From Cylicocyclus nassatus (lineage: Eukaryota > Nematoda > Chromadorea > Rhabditida > Strongylidae), in the NCBI GenBank assembly GCA_958299035.1, contig CATQJL010000223.1, positions 3,590,359-3,654,358 of the forward strand: a DNA stretch of 64,000 nucleotides, given 5' to 3'. Under the pieces are notes generated by a model. The model worked only from the letters and a program-made list of their open reading frames with translations, was not told the origin of the DNA and made no database searches. The position numbers and the translations under genes were made by a program. Shown one piece after another: positions 12,029 through 23,911 of this stretch (the stretch's first letter is position 1; each line of letters opens with the position of its first letter).

Positions 12029-12720
12029 TCAGCTGCACTCCAATTGGAGTCTCACCGTCAGTTTTCTCACTTCCACCTCGTGCTTGCGTCGCAGATCATT
12101 CACTTTTCGATCCGTTCTGCTCTCATAAATCTCCAGATCGTTTTCGAAGCGCGCCTGACAATAACCATCATTGATAAAAGCTTGCGATCCATACGGAACA
12201 TTCACCTGAAGGTCCACTATTTTCTCAAGAACCTCTGTCTGCAAAGCTTCTTTCAAATCACGAAGTTTTTTCTCAAAATTTTCCGTCAGATTTGAGGTGA
12301 GCTGTTCGATATCCGGGAGTTCTGGAAAGAATATGCCTGTCACTCTGGACTTTTTACTTCCTTATAAAAGCCAGACCTCTTGTCGGAAGGGGTGATGTTG
12401 TCGTGCTGGAAATAGTAGATGTTGGTTGAGTCATTGGGAAATGGATAGCTCGACCATCTATGGATATGAAATTGTTCGGATGCTCATTCCAATGGTGAAG
12501 AACTTTTCGTGCTTCTAAAAAACTTGGAAAAAATGAAACCTGCGCTTTAAATAAAAATAGGCTCACCTCTTACATTAGGTGACCGTGTACATTGTGAGAG
12601 TAAAGCTCGAAGACAGCGAATTTCAGCAGCCCAATTGTATCCAAATTTCGAACACACCATATTTTCAGCTCCAATGGCTGCTAAGAGCGTTGGGAATAGC
12701 AATAGCAGTCGCGAAACCAT
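12029..12720 (-). CDS. Unidentified secreted protein, 200 residues
   Basis: Three exons on the minus strand: 12574-12720 (ATG at 12718-12720), 12377-12539 and 12029-12321, with stop at 12029-12031. They join in phase (0, then 1) to 200 residues. A signal peptide fills about residues 1-18 (MVSRLLLLFPTLLAAIGA). Next comes a short segment with Cys 23, 36 and 44, a Thr/Ser/Pro-rich linker near residues 87-102 (TISSTTTSPLPT), and a charged, strongly helical C-terminal half with heptad-like Leu/Ile spacing, an N-glycosylation site (NLTEN) and two further cysteines. No known domain is recognised; it looks like an extracellular helical protein. Intron 1 (12540-12573) is only 34 bases, very short even for a nematode, but every alternative join meets a stop. 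Intron 2 is 55 bases. No homologue was found within the window. Confidence 0.8.
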
Positions 12721-13564
12721 ATGAAAGGTACTGAATTATTTGGTAAGGTAACAAACTACGACACCAGAGAGCTTTTGCAGCAACTGCATCCACAAGTAAC
12801 AAAAAGTACTACAATTACGATGTCTATCCGTCTTCGTTTTGAGGTTTTGCACACCTGTCAATGCTTTGTGTGTTGTTGTGTCATAAATATTCGTGACACT
12901 TGATGGAAAATAGCTTTTTTTCACTATTTAGGACTTGGGAGATAAATAATAAGGCGCCGAACGAAATTAAGTGCAATCCTCTCAAAAACGATTTTATCCT
13001 GAAATGTGGGTGAATCCGTCTATCCCTATAATTCGTTCGTAGCCAGAAATACCCCCCCCCCCTCTCCATGTTGTACTCTTTCGAAGCGGAGCAATTAGCA
13101 TTTTTCGAAGCGGTAGTGAGTGTTTTGAATCAATACGCAACAAATTCTTATATGATGCCGATTAGGTAAGCTAGTTCAATGTCTCCATCAGTTTCCACAA
13201 GACAAAATCAAATGCATAGATTCGACTGAACATTGCTTCGAAGACAATTCCCTACACATGATGCGTCTTTGGAGAATGATTTGTGGGGACTGAACAAGAC
13301 CTGCGCAACTCACACTTCAAAAGATCGATATGATTTTGTGAGATACAATGGTACACTTGATTCGAACTTGTATCTACTTCTTTTAGCTTAATGAGTGGTG
13401 ATATTTGTGATTCAATACAAGCCAATGTAACGACAAATTACTTAAGAATGGCAGATAAACACCGGAGAAAGTTGATTTTTTTTTGATTGCTAATAAAAAA
13501 CCTTGAATATTATGTAGCTTAGAAATAAGTTCATTGCGTTTTCCAAAACAAAACACTCAAGCTA
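12721..13564. other. Intergenic spacer
   Basis: AT-rich sequence with a run of 11 C at 13052-13062. No exon was recognised. It includes the 5' flank of the secreted-protein gene at 12720 and ends at the TA target of a mariner-type element. Confidence 0.5.
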
Positions 13565-14496
13565 TTAGGTTGTGTGATAAGTTCTGTTCCATTTTTTCTT
13601 TCGATTTTTTCTCAGTATTTTGCGCGATGTTTTGTAAATTGTTTATATGCATTTAAAAGCTCTAAGACTTCTTTACTAAAACTTTCATTTCGGTTTTCTA
13701 CATCAGCTAACTTGCAAAAGTTTTACAGCTTCAAATTTGGAAAATCAAACAGGAGAAAAGTCAGTTTTCGACAATTACGTTACGTCGCCTTCCTAATTAG
13801 TCAGCATGCCTACGAATAAGCTCGAAGAATTTGCTACACGTAAGCAAAGAATGCTCTAGCTTCTATTGCGCTTCAGGAGTGCTGAAACTTTCAAAAATCA
13901 TTTCTGTAGACTTTATAAAATCTCGTTTCTAAGCCTTTTCAACGTTGGTGTTGAGCATCATCTGAAGGCATCCTGAGGGAAGACGGTAGGGGGATCCAGA
14001 AAAGGCAGAGGGGATGGTTTGTGGGTTCAAAATTATCGAATTCGTAGGTTAAATACTCAAAATTCGAATTTTGGGAGCCACACAGCTTGGGTACGAGACG
14101 GCGAACATCGCCGTGACAAAGTCTTTCCTTGCCGACTTTTGAAAAAATGTCGTATAGCCGGTAGAAGGAAGGGAACATGCGCAAACAGTGGTAGAATTAG
14201 TGTAAAAGTCTAATAGATTGTTTTGGTTGTCAAGTTTGCTAGTAAGTTTTATCAATAAAAATCCAGAAAAATTTGGAGGAAAAAAGATGTCGAAAATTGG
14301 TTTTCGGCTCTTTGGATTTTTTATTTCAATGATGAAAATCTTTTGCAATTTTCTGCTATATTGGGGAGCGATGCATATGAACCTGCAGAGCAAACTTATA
14401 GCTTTAAAAAGTATATACACTTTATCTCAAATATAGTCAATGTTGTCAAGAAAAAACTAAAACAAAAAATGGGGCAGAACTTATCACACGACCTAA
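13565..14496. mobile_element. Mariner-type element, TTAGGTTGTGTGATAAG ends
   Basis: The ends TTAGGTTGTGTGATAAGTTC and its near complement at 14463-14496 are flanked by TA on both sides (13563-13564 and 14497-14498). The length of 932 bases is below that of an intact mariner (about 1.3 kb). Internal frames are broken and no D,D34D transposase motif could be read, so it is a decayed or non-autonomous copy. Confidence 0.85.
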
Positions 14497-16135
14497 TATT
14501 TTTGGTGGACTACTTGCATTGACTATTACACTGCTCTTTATTGAGCAAACTATCTTCATCTCCAACTTATGTTATTGGAGAATGTTAGATTATTTTTGCA
14601 TAACACTTTATCCAAGCAAATACCAAACGAAGGTGATCTATAATGTGGATAGATACGCAGGAATCAAATTTCAATGAGGGTAAAGTGTAGCTATTTTCAA
14701 GAAATGTGGAGGTGCACTGCAAGAGCATTGCTTACGGACAAGATGCAAGATTGCTTATTTGAGGAATAGTCATGCTTCAGTGGAGCAGAAAAAGATGAAA
14801 AAACATAGTCTTGCATATATTTAATCTATGCTATACTGTAAACGAGAGAAAGACACGAAGTTTTTTTAGCCAGAATCTATAGTCTCAAATAATTCAAAAT
14901 CCCTATAGGGAAATCTTCCCCATCACAAGCGTAGATCTTCCCACTGCTTTAGTTCCTGGTACCGGAAGTCTCTGGTCTAGAATGGCACGCGGCTGTGACG
15001 ACGGCACCTCTCATGTCATTCAATATTTATTGCAGGATGCAGGTGACGTTTGCAAAAAGTTTTTTTCTCATAATTTTGCTTTTTTTCCATATAGGTTCCT
15101 CAGATGAGGCATTCGGTCTTACCCATGATTGATTGAGAGTTAGGCGTGATTTAGGAAGTCAAGTGAACAGCCGAAAATGAGCAGATATCTTATAAATTAC
15201 GGCGTTAATGGCTAAAACATAGAATGCCGAGATGCAAGTAGAAGAAACATGAAAAGCGAATAGCCAGCTGCGTCAACGATGAGGGCTGGTAAATCAGGCC
15301 GGTGATAAATGCTCGACATTGCCCGATCTGAGTCGAGGCTCGTCTCTCGCTGGCTCTCGACGATCACAATAACGAGCGTTGACGGCCGAGATGAACGGAA
15401 TCGCTCCAATGCTTTCATTCGCTCGTCGTAACACAAAGGTTTTTTTTCTTTGCGTGCCCCGACATTTGTACCCTCGCACACGTGCGTGTAAAGATGCGTT
15501 GTTTTTATCGGAAGTACAGTTATGTAGTCAAGGGCAAGCTTATAGCGTTACTGCTAGCAATATATTTGTAGAATTACATTCTGTATAACACACTAAGAGT
15601 GGAGTCCAGGCTGACTTTGGCATGGGTGCCAGGATCTTCTTGCGGCTATTGTGAGGTTTCAAACATACTGGCCAAATCGCACTCATAAAATTATTTGTGG
15701 CAGAGATGTTCGATTTGCAAATCTCGCCCAAGCGGTATTTTTCAAACGAACTAATCAGCGTCCTCATACATGATGCTTAAATTCACCGGACGCTGACGAG
15801 GGAGGGCTGCGTGGTCAATGTGACGATCCGGAAGGTGATGTACATTAGCGGAAGAGATTGCCCTTAAGTATACCTTCTATATCTGCGAATCCTTTTATTA
15901 TAGGAAGTTATGGGCTTTCTTGTATTCATAATCAAAGTGTAGTCTAATAGGAAAGTGATGCTGGATAACAAAATGGTTGGACAGCTCTCGATAACGTTTA
16001 GATGATATCAGATTAAACCTAGAGTGGTTACTAGATGGTTTGCTGGAGCCTGCTTACTTTTGGAAATTACCGTGATCTTGCAACTCAAAATGCAATATAG
16101 CATAAGAGAAACTCATCAATTTCTTCCAGAAGAAC
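14497..16135. other. Intergenic spacer
   Basis: No exon was recognised. A slightly GC-rich patch at 15270-15480 yields overlapping open frames on both strands that share no codon-like bias. The stretch ends at the 8-base target duplication of the hAT-like element. Confidence 0.45.
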
Positions 16136-17312
16136 CAGGGCTCGGCACAGCTGGCACCGGGTCAAGCTGGATATCGTTTTTGGGGCGAAAGCAAAGGGGA
16201 TATCGTTTTTCCGGGGTCCAGGGCGGAGAAGACCCGCAAGAATGCCGTCGGCATGTCATCGGCAAGCCGTTCATCGAACAAACAAAGGCGTTGTTTTCAG
16301 CCAAAACGCAATTGACACCAAATTTGGTGTGTGCATGCGCGTTGGGGGACCCGAACTATGGCCTAAAAATTTATGAAAACTTACTCAGGCAAATGACCGG
16401 AACTTCCGCAGAGCGCTTGCGGAAGTTCCGTAAACGTGTTGCGGAAGTTCCGAAATGAGGTCCTGCGGAAGTTCCGAAGAATGCCAACCACAACAGCAAG
16501 AGAATACTGAAGCGAGATCAAAATCTCACTCTATTGACTTTGAGATCCACCTACTATCCTCTACGCTACGGCTGATATGTTCGATAATGCACTCTAGTTG
16601 TTGGCGAGGCAACATCACGAGACACCACATTCAAAGTCCCGCGGAAGTTCTGGCAGGCCAAAGTGCTGCGGAACCTCTGGCATTTTTTTGGAATTTCTGC
16701 AGGATTTTGAAGAAGGCTCTGCGGAAGTTCCGGTCTTCAACCCGTTTGACCTGAAAATCCCGCGGAAGTTCCGATTTTCAACGTTTTCATTTTTGCAATA
16801 GTGAGCAAAATTCTGCGGAACTTCTGCAAATTTGGCTTGAACTTCTGGTGATTTGTCTGAGTATGTGCATGCAAACTGTGTTGAACTTTTTTCTGAATTA
16901 GCTGGCACCGTGCCAGCTGGGCTGGCACCGACACTTTGCTCACATAAGTTTTCATACTTTTTACATAAAACGTATCTACACCGTAAATGCTTGCATACAG
17001 AGAAGAAACAATTTTATGATGTTTTCTTTTCAGCGTTTTATAGCCATCTGAAAATTGCTCGATCTGCTCCGCAGTTGAAAAATCGGCTTTTTCTGCTTCT
17101 CAACATATAATGTAACCACTTAAAAAGTTCATAAAGCTGTTAAGAGTCTTTCCATAAAATCAGCATGCATGAAAATCTTACTACATGCTTACATAATCTA
17201 AAAATAATGACGGGTCTTTAAAACAGGTCAAAGCGGACTTCGTACGAAAAATTCAAGATCAAACAAGACTTCGTTTTGAAATTTCCCTGGTGCCAGCTTG
17301 TGCCGAGCCCTG
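16136..17312. mobile_element. hAT-like non-autonomous element
   Basis: The terminal inverted repeats CAGGGCTCGGCACA-GCTGGCACC and GGTGCCAGCTTGTGCCGAGCCCTG match at 22 of 23-24 positions. The flanks are AGAAGAAC (16128-16135) and AAAAGAAC (17313-17320), an 8-base duplication with one change. CAGGG ends plus an 8-base duplication are typical of the hAT superfamily. A further GCTGGCACCGTGCCAGC palindrome sits near 16903. No transposase frame was found. The inside carries an array of GCGGAAGTTCCG motifs. Confidence 0.85.
16400..16830. repeat. Array of GCGGAAGTTCCG motifs
   Basis: The near-palindromic 12-mer GCGGAAGTTCCG, or close variants, occurs at least eight times, irregularly spaced (near 16420, 16440, 16464, 16640, 16670, 16722, 16762 and 16815). 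Related motifs sit at 1680-1850. It lies within the hAT-like element, so it may be transposase-binding subterminal repeats. Confidence 0.75.
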
Positions 17313-17498
17313 AAAAGAACGCTTCGCAGATATAGGAGGTATATATAATTGAGAACAGCGTTTTGAGCTCTGGTCGCTGGCATACTACATCATCCGCGTC
17401 GCCCCTTCGACCAGGCGGTATTTCTTTGCAAGTACCCTAATTCCACGCGTATAAAGCGCACTTTTTCGAATTTTCAAGCGAGCCGCTCAGTCGCTTTA

Positions 17499-18293
17499 GG
17501 CAGGGTTCATACTGAGGCGGCACAGTTCCCGCACAGCGCTCGAACTGTGCTCGAACTGTGCCGGAACTGTGCTGCCTGCGCAGTTGGAGTATTTTGACCG
17601 TTTCTGACGGTTTTTCTTCTAGGTTTCTCTCATTTCGGGCCTTATTCCTCCACCCCGCTTTTCCTTTTGATGCGTGGAACTCCGAGTGCAAAGCGGGGTT
17701 GAGAGAAAAGCGCTGTTCTGCTTTGTGTGTCCGATTATGTGTGTTGTTCCGCTCGTTCATGTCTCTTTGTTTTATCCTTGCATAAAAGTATTCCATCTGT
17801 TTCCAGAAGGCATTGCGATATTTTCGCAGGCATTTTTCTTGAAGGAGGGCAAAAATAGTGCAGAAGAGCAGGAAATCCCATCAATATGTTGGCCACTATT
17901 GGGCTCCTAGCCCCTCTTCGTTTTCATTTCATTGTTTTTTCGTTCTTTGTTTTACCCCGCTTCCCTTTTTGTTGTGTAGCGCTTCGAACTTGAAGCGGGG
18001 TAAAAGAATGAACGCGATTGTGCTTCATGTATCCTCTCACCCGCATTCTTTTTCCATTTCATTGCTTCTTCGCTCTTTCTTCTACCCCGCTTCAAGTTCG
18101 AAGCGCTACACAACAAAAGGAAAAGCGGGGTGGAGGAATAAGGCCCGAATTGAGGGAAACCTAAGAGAAAAACCGTCAGAAACGGTCAAAATACTCCAAC
18201 TGCGCATGCAGCACAGTTCCGGCACAGTTCGAGCACAGTTCGAGCGCTGTGCGGGAACTGTGCCGCTTTGTGCGGCTTAGTATGAACCCTGCC
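17499..18293. mobile_element. Harbinger-like palindromic element with TTA duplication
   Basis: The ends GGCAGGGTTCATACT and AGTATGAACCCTGCC are flanked by TTA on both sides (17496-17498 and 18294-18296). The arms pair for about 190 bases, including CGGCACAGTTCCCGCACAGCG and the Tyr-codon-free block around ACCGTTTCTGACGG. A second pair of inverted GCTTCAAGTTCGAAGCG-type segments lies near 17950-18000 and 18085-18130. A 3-base TTA/TAA target is usual for PIF/Harbinger elements. No coding sequence was recognised. Confidence 0.8.
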
Positions 18294-19721
18294 TTACTGT
18301 ATTCCGGAAAGGAATCCATACATCGCACGATTCTCTCAAGCAATATACAGCACTTTATAGGGTCCTTTGGTTGTAAAGTCCTTTGGCGTGTCTGGGCTGG
18401 TCGATTTTGGAAAATATCCCCCGCGCCTTATATGCGTGAAATTAGAGTACCAAGTCTCTTTCAAGTATGATGAGCTTTTCCTGTCTAAACATCTGCCATG
18501 GAAGTATCGTAGCAGTTGCTGTGGCAGATATTCCATCTAGCTACTGCCCTTGATAAGGTTTAAGCAAAGCATGGTTCACTGTTTTATAAATGCCAATTCA
18601 GGCAAAGCTCAAAGTTGAATAATGAGGAAAAAAGAATGTTATTAATTACAAAGAAGTTCTCGTCAGTCATTTCATGGGTTTTCCAGAACTCGGCGGGTCT
18701 GGTTTCGAAAAAGTCGTCCAACTAGCGCCTGAGATCGTCTGCAAAATCAAAGCAGACGCCGTTCTCATCATAGATTGAAACAGATGATAATATGTTAGAG
18801 CGAGATTTCAGGAGTACATTGGATACTAATGTACCTCCCGGCCAGGTCTTGCAGGACAGATGTGACGACGGTTGCCATAAGGGGCTAAGTTTTGTCGCGC
18901 AGGAAAGCTCACTGGATCTGTTTATTAGGCCTTTTATGCATTAGAGATTCATTTACACGGTGTAGCCAGATTAAGAACCAGATTCATGTTGCAAAAACCC
19001 TGTGCTTTTTCAATGGATATATAGCTTGCATTCGTTGTGTTTTTGCAAATAAACGATTTGATTATGCTACTTTGATCTAAAATTCATGCTTGAGTGACTT
19101 ATAAATCTATCCCTGCAACTCAAATTATAACGACCTCACCTCTTTATTCAGCGAAAGTCATGATCAAGTAATAAAAAGAAATGCTCTTCTTATGGCCTAT
19201 AAGTTAAATTGCTGCGGTAGATAACAATCGTATAAAAAGGGAAAAGATGCATGTGTTCATCTCAATTTGTGTAAACTAGAAGAAGTCCGCTGCTGTCAAG
19301 AATGCTCCAGGCGCCGATATATTCACTTCTTTGACTTTACAAACTATATAACTGCTTTTCTTTCACAGCTAAGCAGATGTTACTATAGCGTGGAGTAAGA
19401 AGACGAGCTCGCGTTTGGGTACAACAATGAGAAACGAAAACAAAGCAGCATGCTCAGCATTGAGCTTCCGGGGTAGAAAATCAAGAGAAATGATACGGAC
19501 TGCTCAATAAATTCTGTGTTCCGAAATTGTAATTTGACGCTTCGTAAACTTCCGCACATTTTCACATTTCTGACTTTTGAGCTTTTCATGCTACTTTTTT
19601 CTGTCAATAATTAGATCTCAATCTAAAACTTAGACATCAAACGTATGCAATTGTCGTTAAACCCTTTTAGATTTGCAAACAAAAAAATATTTAATGCTTG
19701 AGTTTTATTCATGAAACCGCA
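18294..19721. other. Intergenic spacer
   Basis: No exon or clear repeat was recognised. The right end is the 3' flank of the minus-strand gene at 19722, with its AATAAA signal at 19704-19709 (read on the minus strand). Confidence 0.45.
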
Positions 19722-21500
19722 CTAAGAGTGTGGACGGTGCTGACCACTAATGTCAAAAGTGCGATTTTCATACGAACCGCAGTCAAATGTCAGGCAAGTG
19801 GAGAACGTCACTGGGCCACATTCCACTCTTGCATATTCAAGGTGGTGTCTAGATGCTCGAATTCCACTGAGGAAGCCACGGAACTGCAAGCAGTATTTTT
19901 TTGTGAAATAATTGGTCTAAAAAACTGACCTGCTCGCAATTCACATCCTTCATTCCAAATACACCCAATGTAGGCGTAGAAAGACTAGCGAAATGTCGAA
20001 AATTACCTTTGTGGAATTGAACTCCACTGTACGCGGTGAACTCATCAAACTATACAAGCCCAATATAACACCTTTCTAATGGAGCTGGAAACCTTACCAA
20101 TTCATGAAAGTCTTCATCAATATGAGAAGGGCGGACAACCGCTGAGTCGTACTCACTTCCAAAAACTATTTGGATAATGTTCGTGCTCTTACTCTGGCCA
20201 TTTTCAGGAATCTGCAAATCATTCGCAAATTTTGCCTTTGCTCGTGTAAAGAACCTCAGCTTAATTTTAAGTGCTTTTGCTCTTTGCATCCACTGCGTTC
20301 TGGTTTATGACTGAATTGTCATGTAATCGCTCAACAAAGTTTTATTATTCTATTTTTCAATGATACTTGGTTTGATAAAAGAGTGAGGTAAGCTCTACAA
20401 TCACACATCTCTTCTTCACACCTCATAGAAAATTACACGATCTCCTCATATCTTACTTTAAATTGATTTTTCATAACTAGAAAGTAGATAATGCACAAAA
20501 AATGACAAACCCTGCCCAGTCGTTTTCCCGTCATACATCATTATATAGCAAGTAAGCTCAAATGCAGATAGATGTAGGTTCTCCCTTTTTGGTTCTAGTG
20601 AATAACTGTAAAACTTACTTCAACGATCTTCTCTTTTTTTGCTTGCATTTACAAATTATAAACTCTTAACACTTTGAGAACTGCTAATATTCATTACTCA
20701 TAATTCATTCTAGAGTTTCGGGAAAGACTGGGTAGGCACAAATATAGCAAATCTCGGACTACGGTAATGCTTCTAGATTCTTCTGATCTGCTGTCTGGAG
20801 TTAAAAATTTCTAAAAGTTCTTGAAGATCTCCATTTTTGGTGAAGTCATCAAACACACAGCTACAGCAAAAACATAAGAGCTCTCGGACCTTTTTGAGAG
20901 TTACAACTTCATTTTCATTAAATGTTGTTTGTGCAAAATAATCAAGTTTGATTTGCCTTCAAAATTCAAAGTTTTCGAGTTTTCTGTTCTCTTATGCGCT
21001 ACACGTGTTCAAAAACCGGAGTTTTTCCCAATAAACAAACTTTAGAAATTTAATTCAGGTAATTAAAGACGAGTATAATGTAGTCAAAGGCTTAAACTAC
21101 ATGACGACCGCCAGTGCTTTCCAAATTACTAGGTTGAAGTTTTTGAAAATTAGGAAAAATTTGGCGTCATTGCTATGCTGCTAATCTCCCTGGCTATACT
21201 ATCGTGGAATTTTTAGAACAGAGAGAAAGTGCAGCCATTAGAAAGAGAAGTCTGAATCAAACGATACCTCGTTCGTCGATCAGATATATGATCAGCGAAC
21301 GGTCAAAAACACGACAAAACTTTTGAAACAACCTAATATAACAAAATTAGCAAATGGAAGTAATTTGTGTAACGTGATTTTCTGAGAGATTAAGTAAAAA
21401 TAATAACGTACTTCTGAGATATGATTTAGCCGCTGAGTTCATTTCCATTAAAAAAAAAACTTACTGCGAAGCAGAGAGCTGCAAAAAGTAAGCGGAGCAT
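19722..21500 (-). CDS. Secreted-family member 1 (diverged), 143 residues
   Basis: Four exons: 21465-21500 (signal exon MLRLLFAALCFA), 20098-20211, 19930-20049 and 19722-19883, with stop at 19722-19724. All joins are phase 0 with GT...AG. The order and size of the exons match the family members at 28.3, 48.4 and 50.6 kb: exon 2 ends DEDFHEL, exon 3 begins FDEFTAY and ends DVNCEQ, and exon 4 runs FRGFLSGIRA...VECGPVTFSTC. It lacks the Trp-Asp-Met of exon 2 that the others share. Intron 1 is 1,253 bases, so assigning this signal exon is less certain than the other exons. AATAAA lies 13 bases past the stop. It should be exported; its function is unknown. The size and layout fit small secreted families described in strongylid nematodes (for example those called secreted clade V proteins), but I cannot confirm which one. 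Confidence 0.8.
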
Positions 21501-22165
21501 TTTGACCGAAGTGATTCCTTAAACAGAAAATTTATATTCCAAGATGACGAATCTCATCAAATTTATCAATATTCTACCTTAACCTTAAAAAAGTACCTTG
21601 ATCGTTCTAGATTGTTATGCCTATAATTTAGTTTTTGAATCTCTGCTAAAGCTGAAAATTAACAGTCAGCCCATTCACATTTGCCTCATAAAACTACAAT
21701 GCCATGCCCGCTTTAGTATTTGTCATTGATAGGGAAAATATATACACAATGAAGCGTCAATCTTTATAGATCTTTATGCTTTTTTTCCATCTGTGTATTC
21801 ATATTTCAAAGAAAAATGGGAAATGTGACGTTAGGATAAATGACATGTGAACACTGTTTTTGATTTTGAGTGTTGTTTGTGTTATGCCTGTTCCGTTCCC
21901 AACCACATCACTCATTATTTTGCCAATTACAAAGTAAACATGTCCGAAAAACTGCAAGCTAATAGCTACCCTCTCTCTATGTCCGAGTCATTTTTTACGG
22001 GTATTATTGAGCATTTCGCTTTAAGAACCCAGTATCAGCCAAATATCGAAGAAAAGTAACGTCAGTACGCAGATCAGTACACCAAATTCATTGACACACA
22101 TTGATTCGATGTAGCTGATATATAACTGAATTCTGTATGTATGTATGTGTGTATGTGTGTACGGA
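21501..22165. other. 5' flank and microsatellite
   Basis: AT-rich flank of the gene ending at 21500. A mariner-like terminus (AACAACCTAATA) near 21330, within that gene's large intron, has no clear partner. A TGTA/TG microsatellite lies at about 22134-22162, directly against the inverted terminus at 22166. No exon recognised. Confidence 0.45.
22134..22162. repeat. TGTA/TG microsatellite
   Basis: Alternating TGTA and TG units. A similar run (TGTATGTCTGTACGTCTGTA) lies just outside the other end of the inverted-repeat pair at 25321. Confidence 0.7.
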
Positions 22166-22859
22166 CCGCTCACAGAATATGCAAAATTTCCGTAAATGTC
22201 GCGGAATACCCGGAATTTCGCGTAATTCCTGGTATGTCGCGGACTTCCGCGGGATTTATATTCATATTATATTTATACAATAAGTTCTAAGACGTGCCAC
22301 AAAAGCAGAGGATATAAATGAATTACCAAATGCTTATTTACAGGAGAAGACGAAATCAAAAGACAATAAATTTTTATCACGTTTAGTTTAGGTGTAATTG
22401 GATTTTTAGGAAAAAACTTCAAAAAGCACTAAGGATTTGTCGGATAAACATTGCGGTGGTGGAGAAATGAAGGATGATTATGGGAGAATAATGAGTGGAA
22501 GAGCGGATAGAAAGAGATGAAGTGGAAGATGAGAGATTGAATGAAACCTCCAAATCCTCCTGTCAGAGACAGTAACAATCGATGTATCGCCTTCTTCAAA
22601 GTCGGAGTAGTCGAAGTGATAGAGCGAACAAATAGATCATAGATACGGTAGACGATGCACTATGATAATAATGATTAGAAGACGATGATCCAAATTTTTA
22701 AGCCGCGTAGATATTATACATTCGAAGGACTTTCTATTGATCTTCGTTGTTGAAATATCTATGATAGTAGTGATATAAGTTGTGTAGAACCAGTTAAAAA
22801 ATCTTTCAGTCTTTTCTTTCTGATCTCACATTTGAAAGATTTACTGTTAATACAAGTCA

Positions 22860-23220
22860 AAAGAGTTCAATTCATGGCAAATGCTCCAACACTCTTGACG
22901 TACGGACAAAAAATTCATGTTCATGCAAAGGTACGAAATTGTTTTCGCTCACCTTTTGTGTAGAGTGAATAGATAGAAAATGTATTAGTACTGCTATAAA
23001 TGGGTTGAACGCCCAGTGTTTTGAGGGCTTCAGTTTTGTTTCGCTTCTGGAAGTCCTGAAAGCCAAAACAAGATCGTGTACAACTCTATGATACGAGAGA
23101 GTTCAAAATTGAGTGTTTTCAAACGCTGCTCGTAAGTTGGAAGATTACGAGGATATGCACAGCTGGAAAAAAACGATAAAACAGTAGTCTTGTCAAGGTT
23201 TTCTGAACGTTTTCCAAGGA
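22860..23220 (-). pseudogene. Degenerate CR1 LINE 3' fragment
   Basis: In shifting minus-strand frames the peptides LENVQKTLTRLLFYRF, RLKTLNF and FRTSRSETKLKPSKHW line up, in order, with KLEKVQKTFTRLLYRR, RLKKLNLQ and FQVLRGGTRPKPSKYW of the CR1 element at 39.4-40.0 kb. It is an older, unrelated insertion of the same clade, with stops and frameshifts. Confidence 0.75.
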
Positions 23221-23798
23221 TAGGATGTGTTTTTTAACACGTTTCAGACCGCGAAATCGCGCGCGGCGAAAAAGAGTGTACTTTCGACCGTTAGCATACC
23301 TTCGATACATAGAGCCACGTACTCTGGTGACCTTCACTTTGAGCGTCATGATAGAACACAACCTTCACCTAGGCGAAGCCCCGGATATCATGGCATAACT
23401 AATGACATATCCATATAGGGAGAGATGTGAATGAGGTAAATATAGTAGTGACATCCAAAAGAAGCTCAAAAAACCGAAGGATTACGTTTTTATGGCCCTT
23501 TTTTGCCAAAAAGACTTTTACTCAAAAATTCAATGAGGAACTGTAGCAAAATTTCTCAATTATTCTTTCTCTAGAATCCTATTGAGCGTTGGAAGTTCAT
23601 GAAAGCCGCTGGAGTTCAATAGAAACGAGAAACTGCGCTCAAATCTTGCGCAGAGAGTCGCTACTTAAATGCTGGTCTATCTCGTTATGGAGTGATTTTC
23701 AAGAACCGCGACGTTGTCAGTGCTCCTGGACGTCTCATGAGGATCACAACGATATATAATGTTACAGGGTTTCGTTATGATCCCGCGGAGATCAATGA

Positions 23799-23911
23799 CC
23801 AGAGCCAAATGCCCCGCCGGCTCTGGTCTGTCTCCGCTGCTCGTCTGCGTCTCCGCGACTTGCGCGCTACCTCGCTACCCCAAAAGCGGGGCGCGGGGCA
23901 TTTGGCTCTGG
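23799..23911. repeat. Hairpin with 17-base perfect arms
   Basis: CCAGAGCCAAATGCCCC and its exact complement bound a GC-rich 79-base loop. It is much richer in GC than its surroundings and probably a small MITE. Confidence 0.7.

Noticed and set aside
16024..16458. 144-residue plus-strand frame
   Set aside because: It crosses the left terminus of the hAT-like element and ends in the GCGGAAGTTCCG array; no domain or splice partner.
21124..21336. A further mariner-type element ending AACAACCTAATA at about 21330
   Set aside because: The possible left end (ACTAGGTTGAAG) matches poorly and lacks a clear TA; only a solo terminus can be seen.
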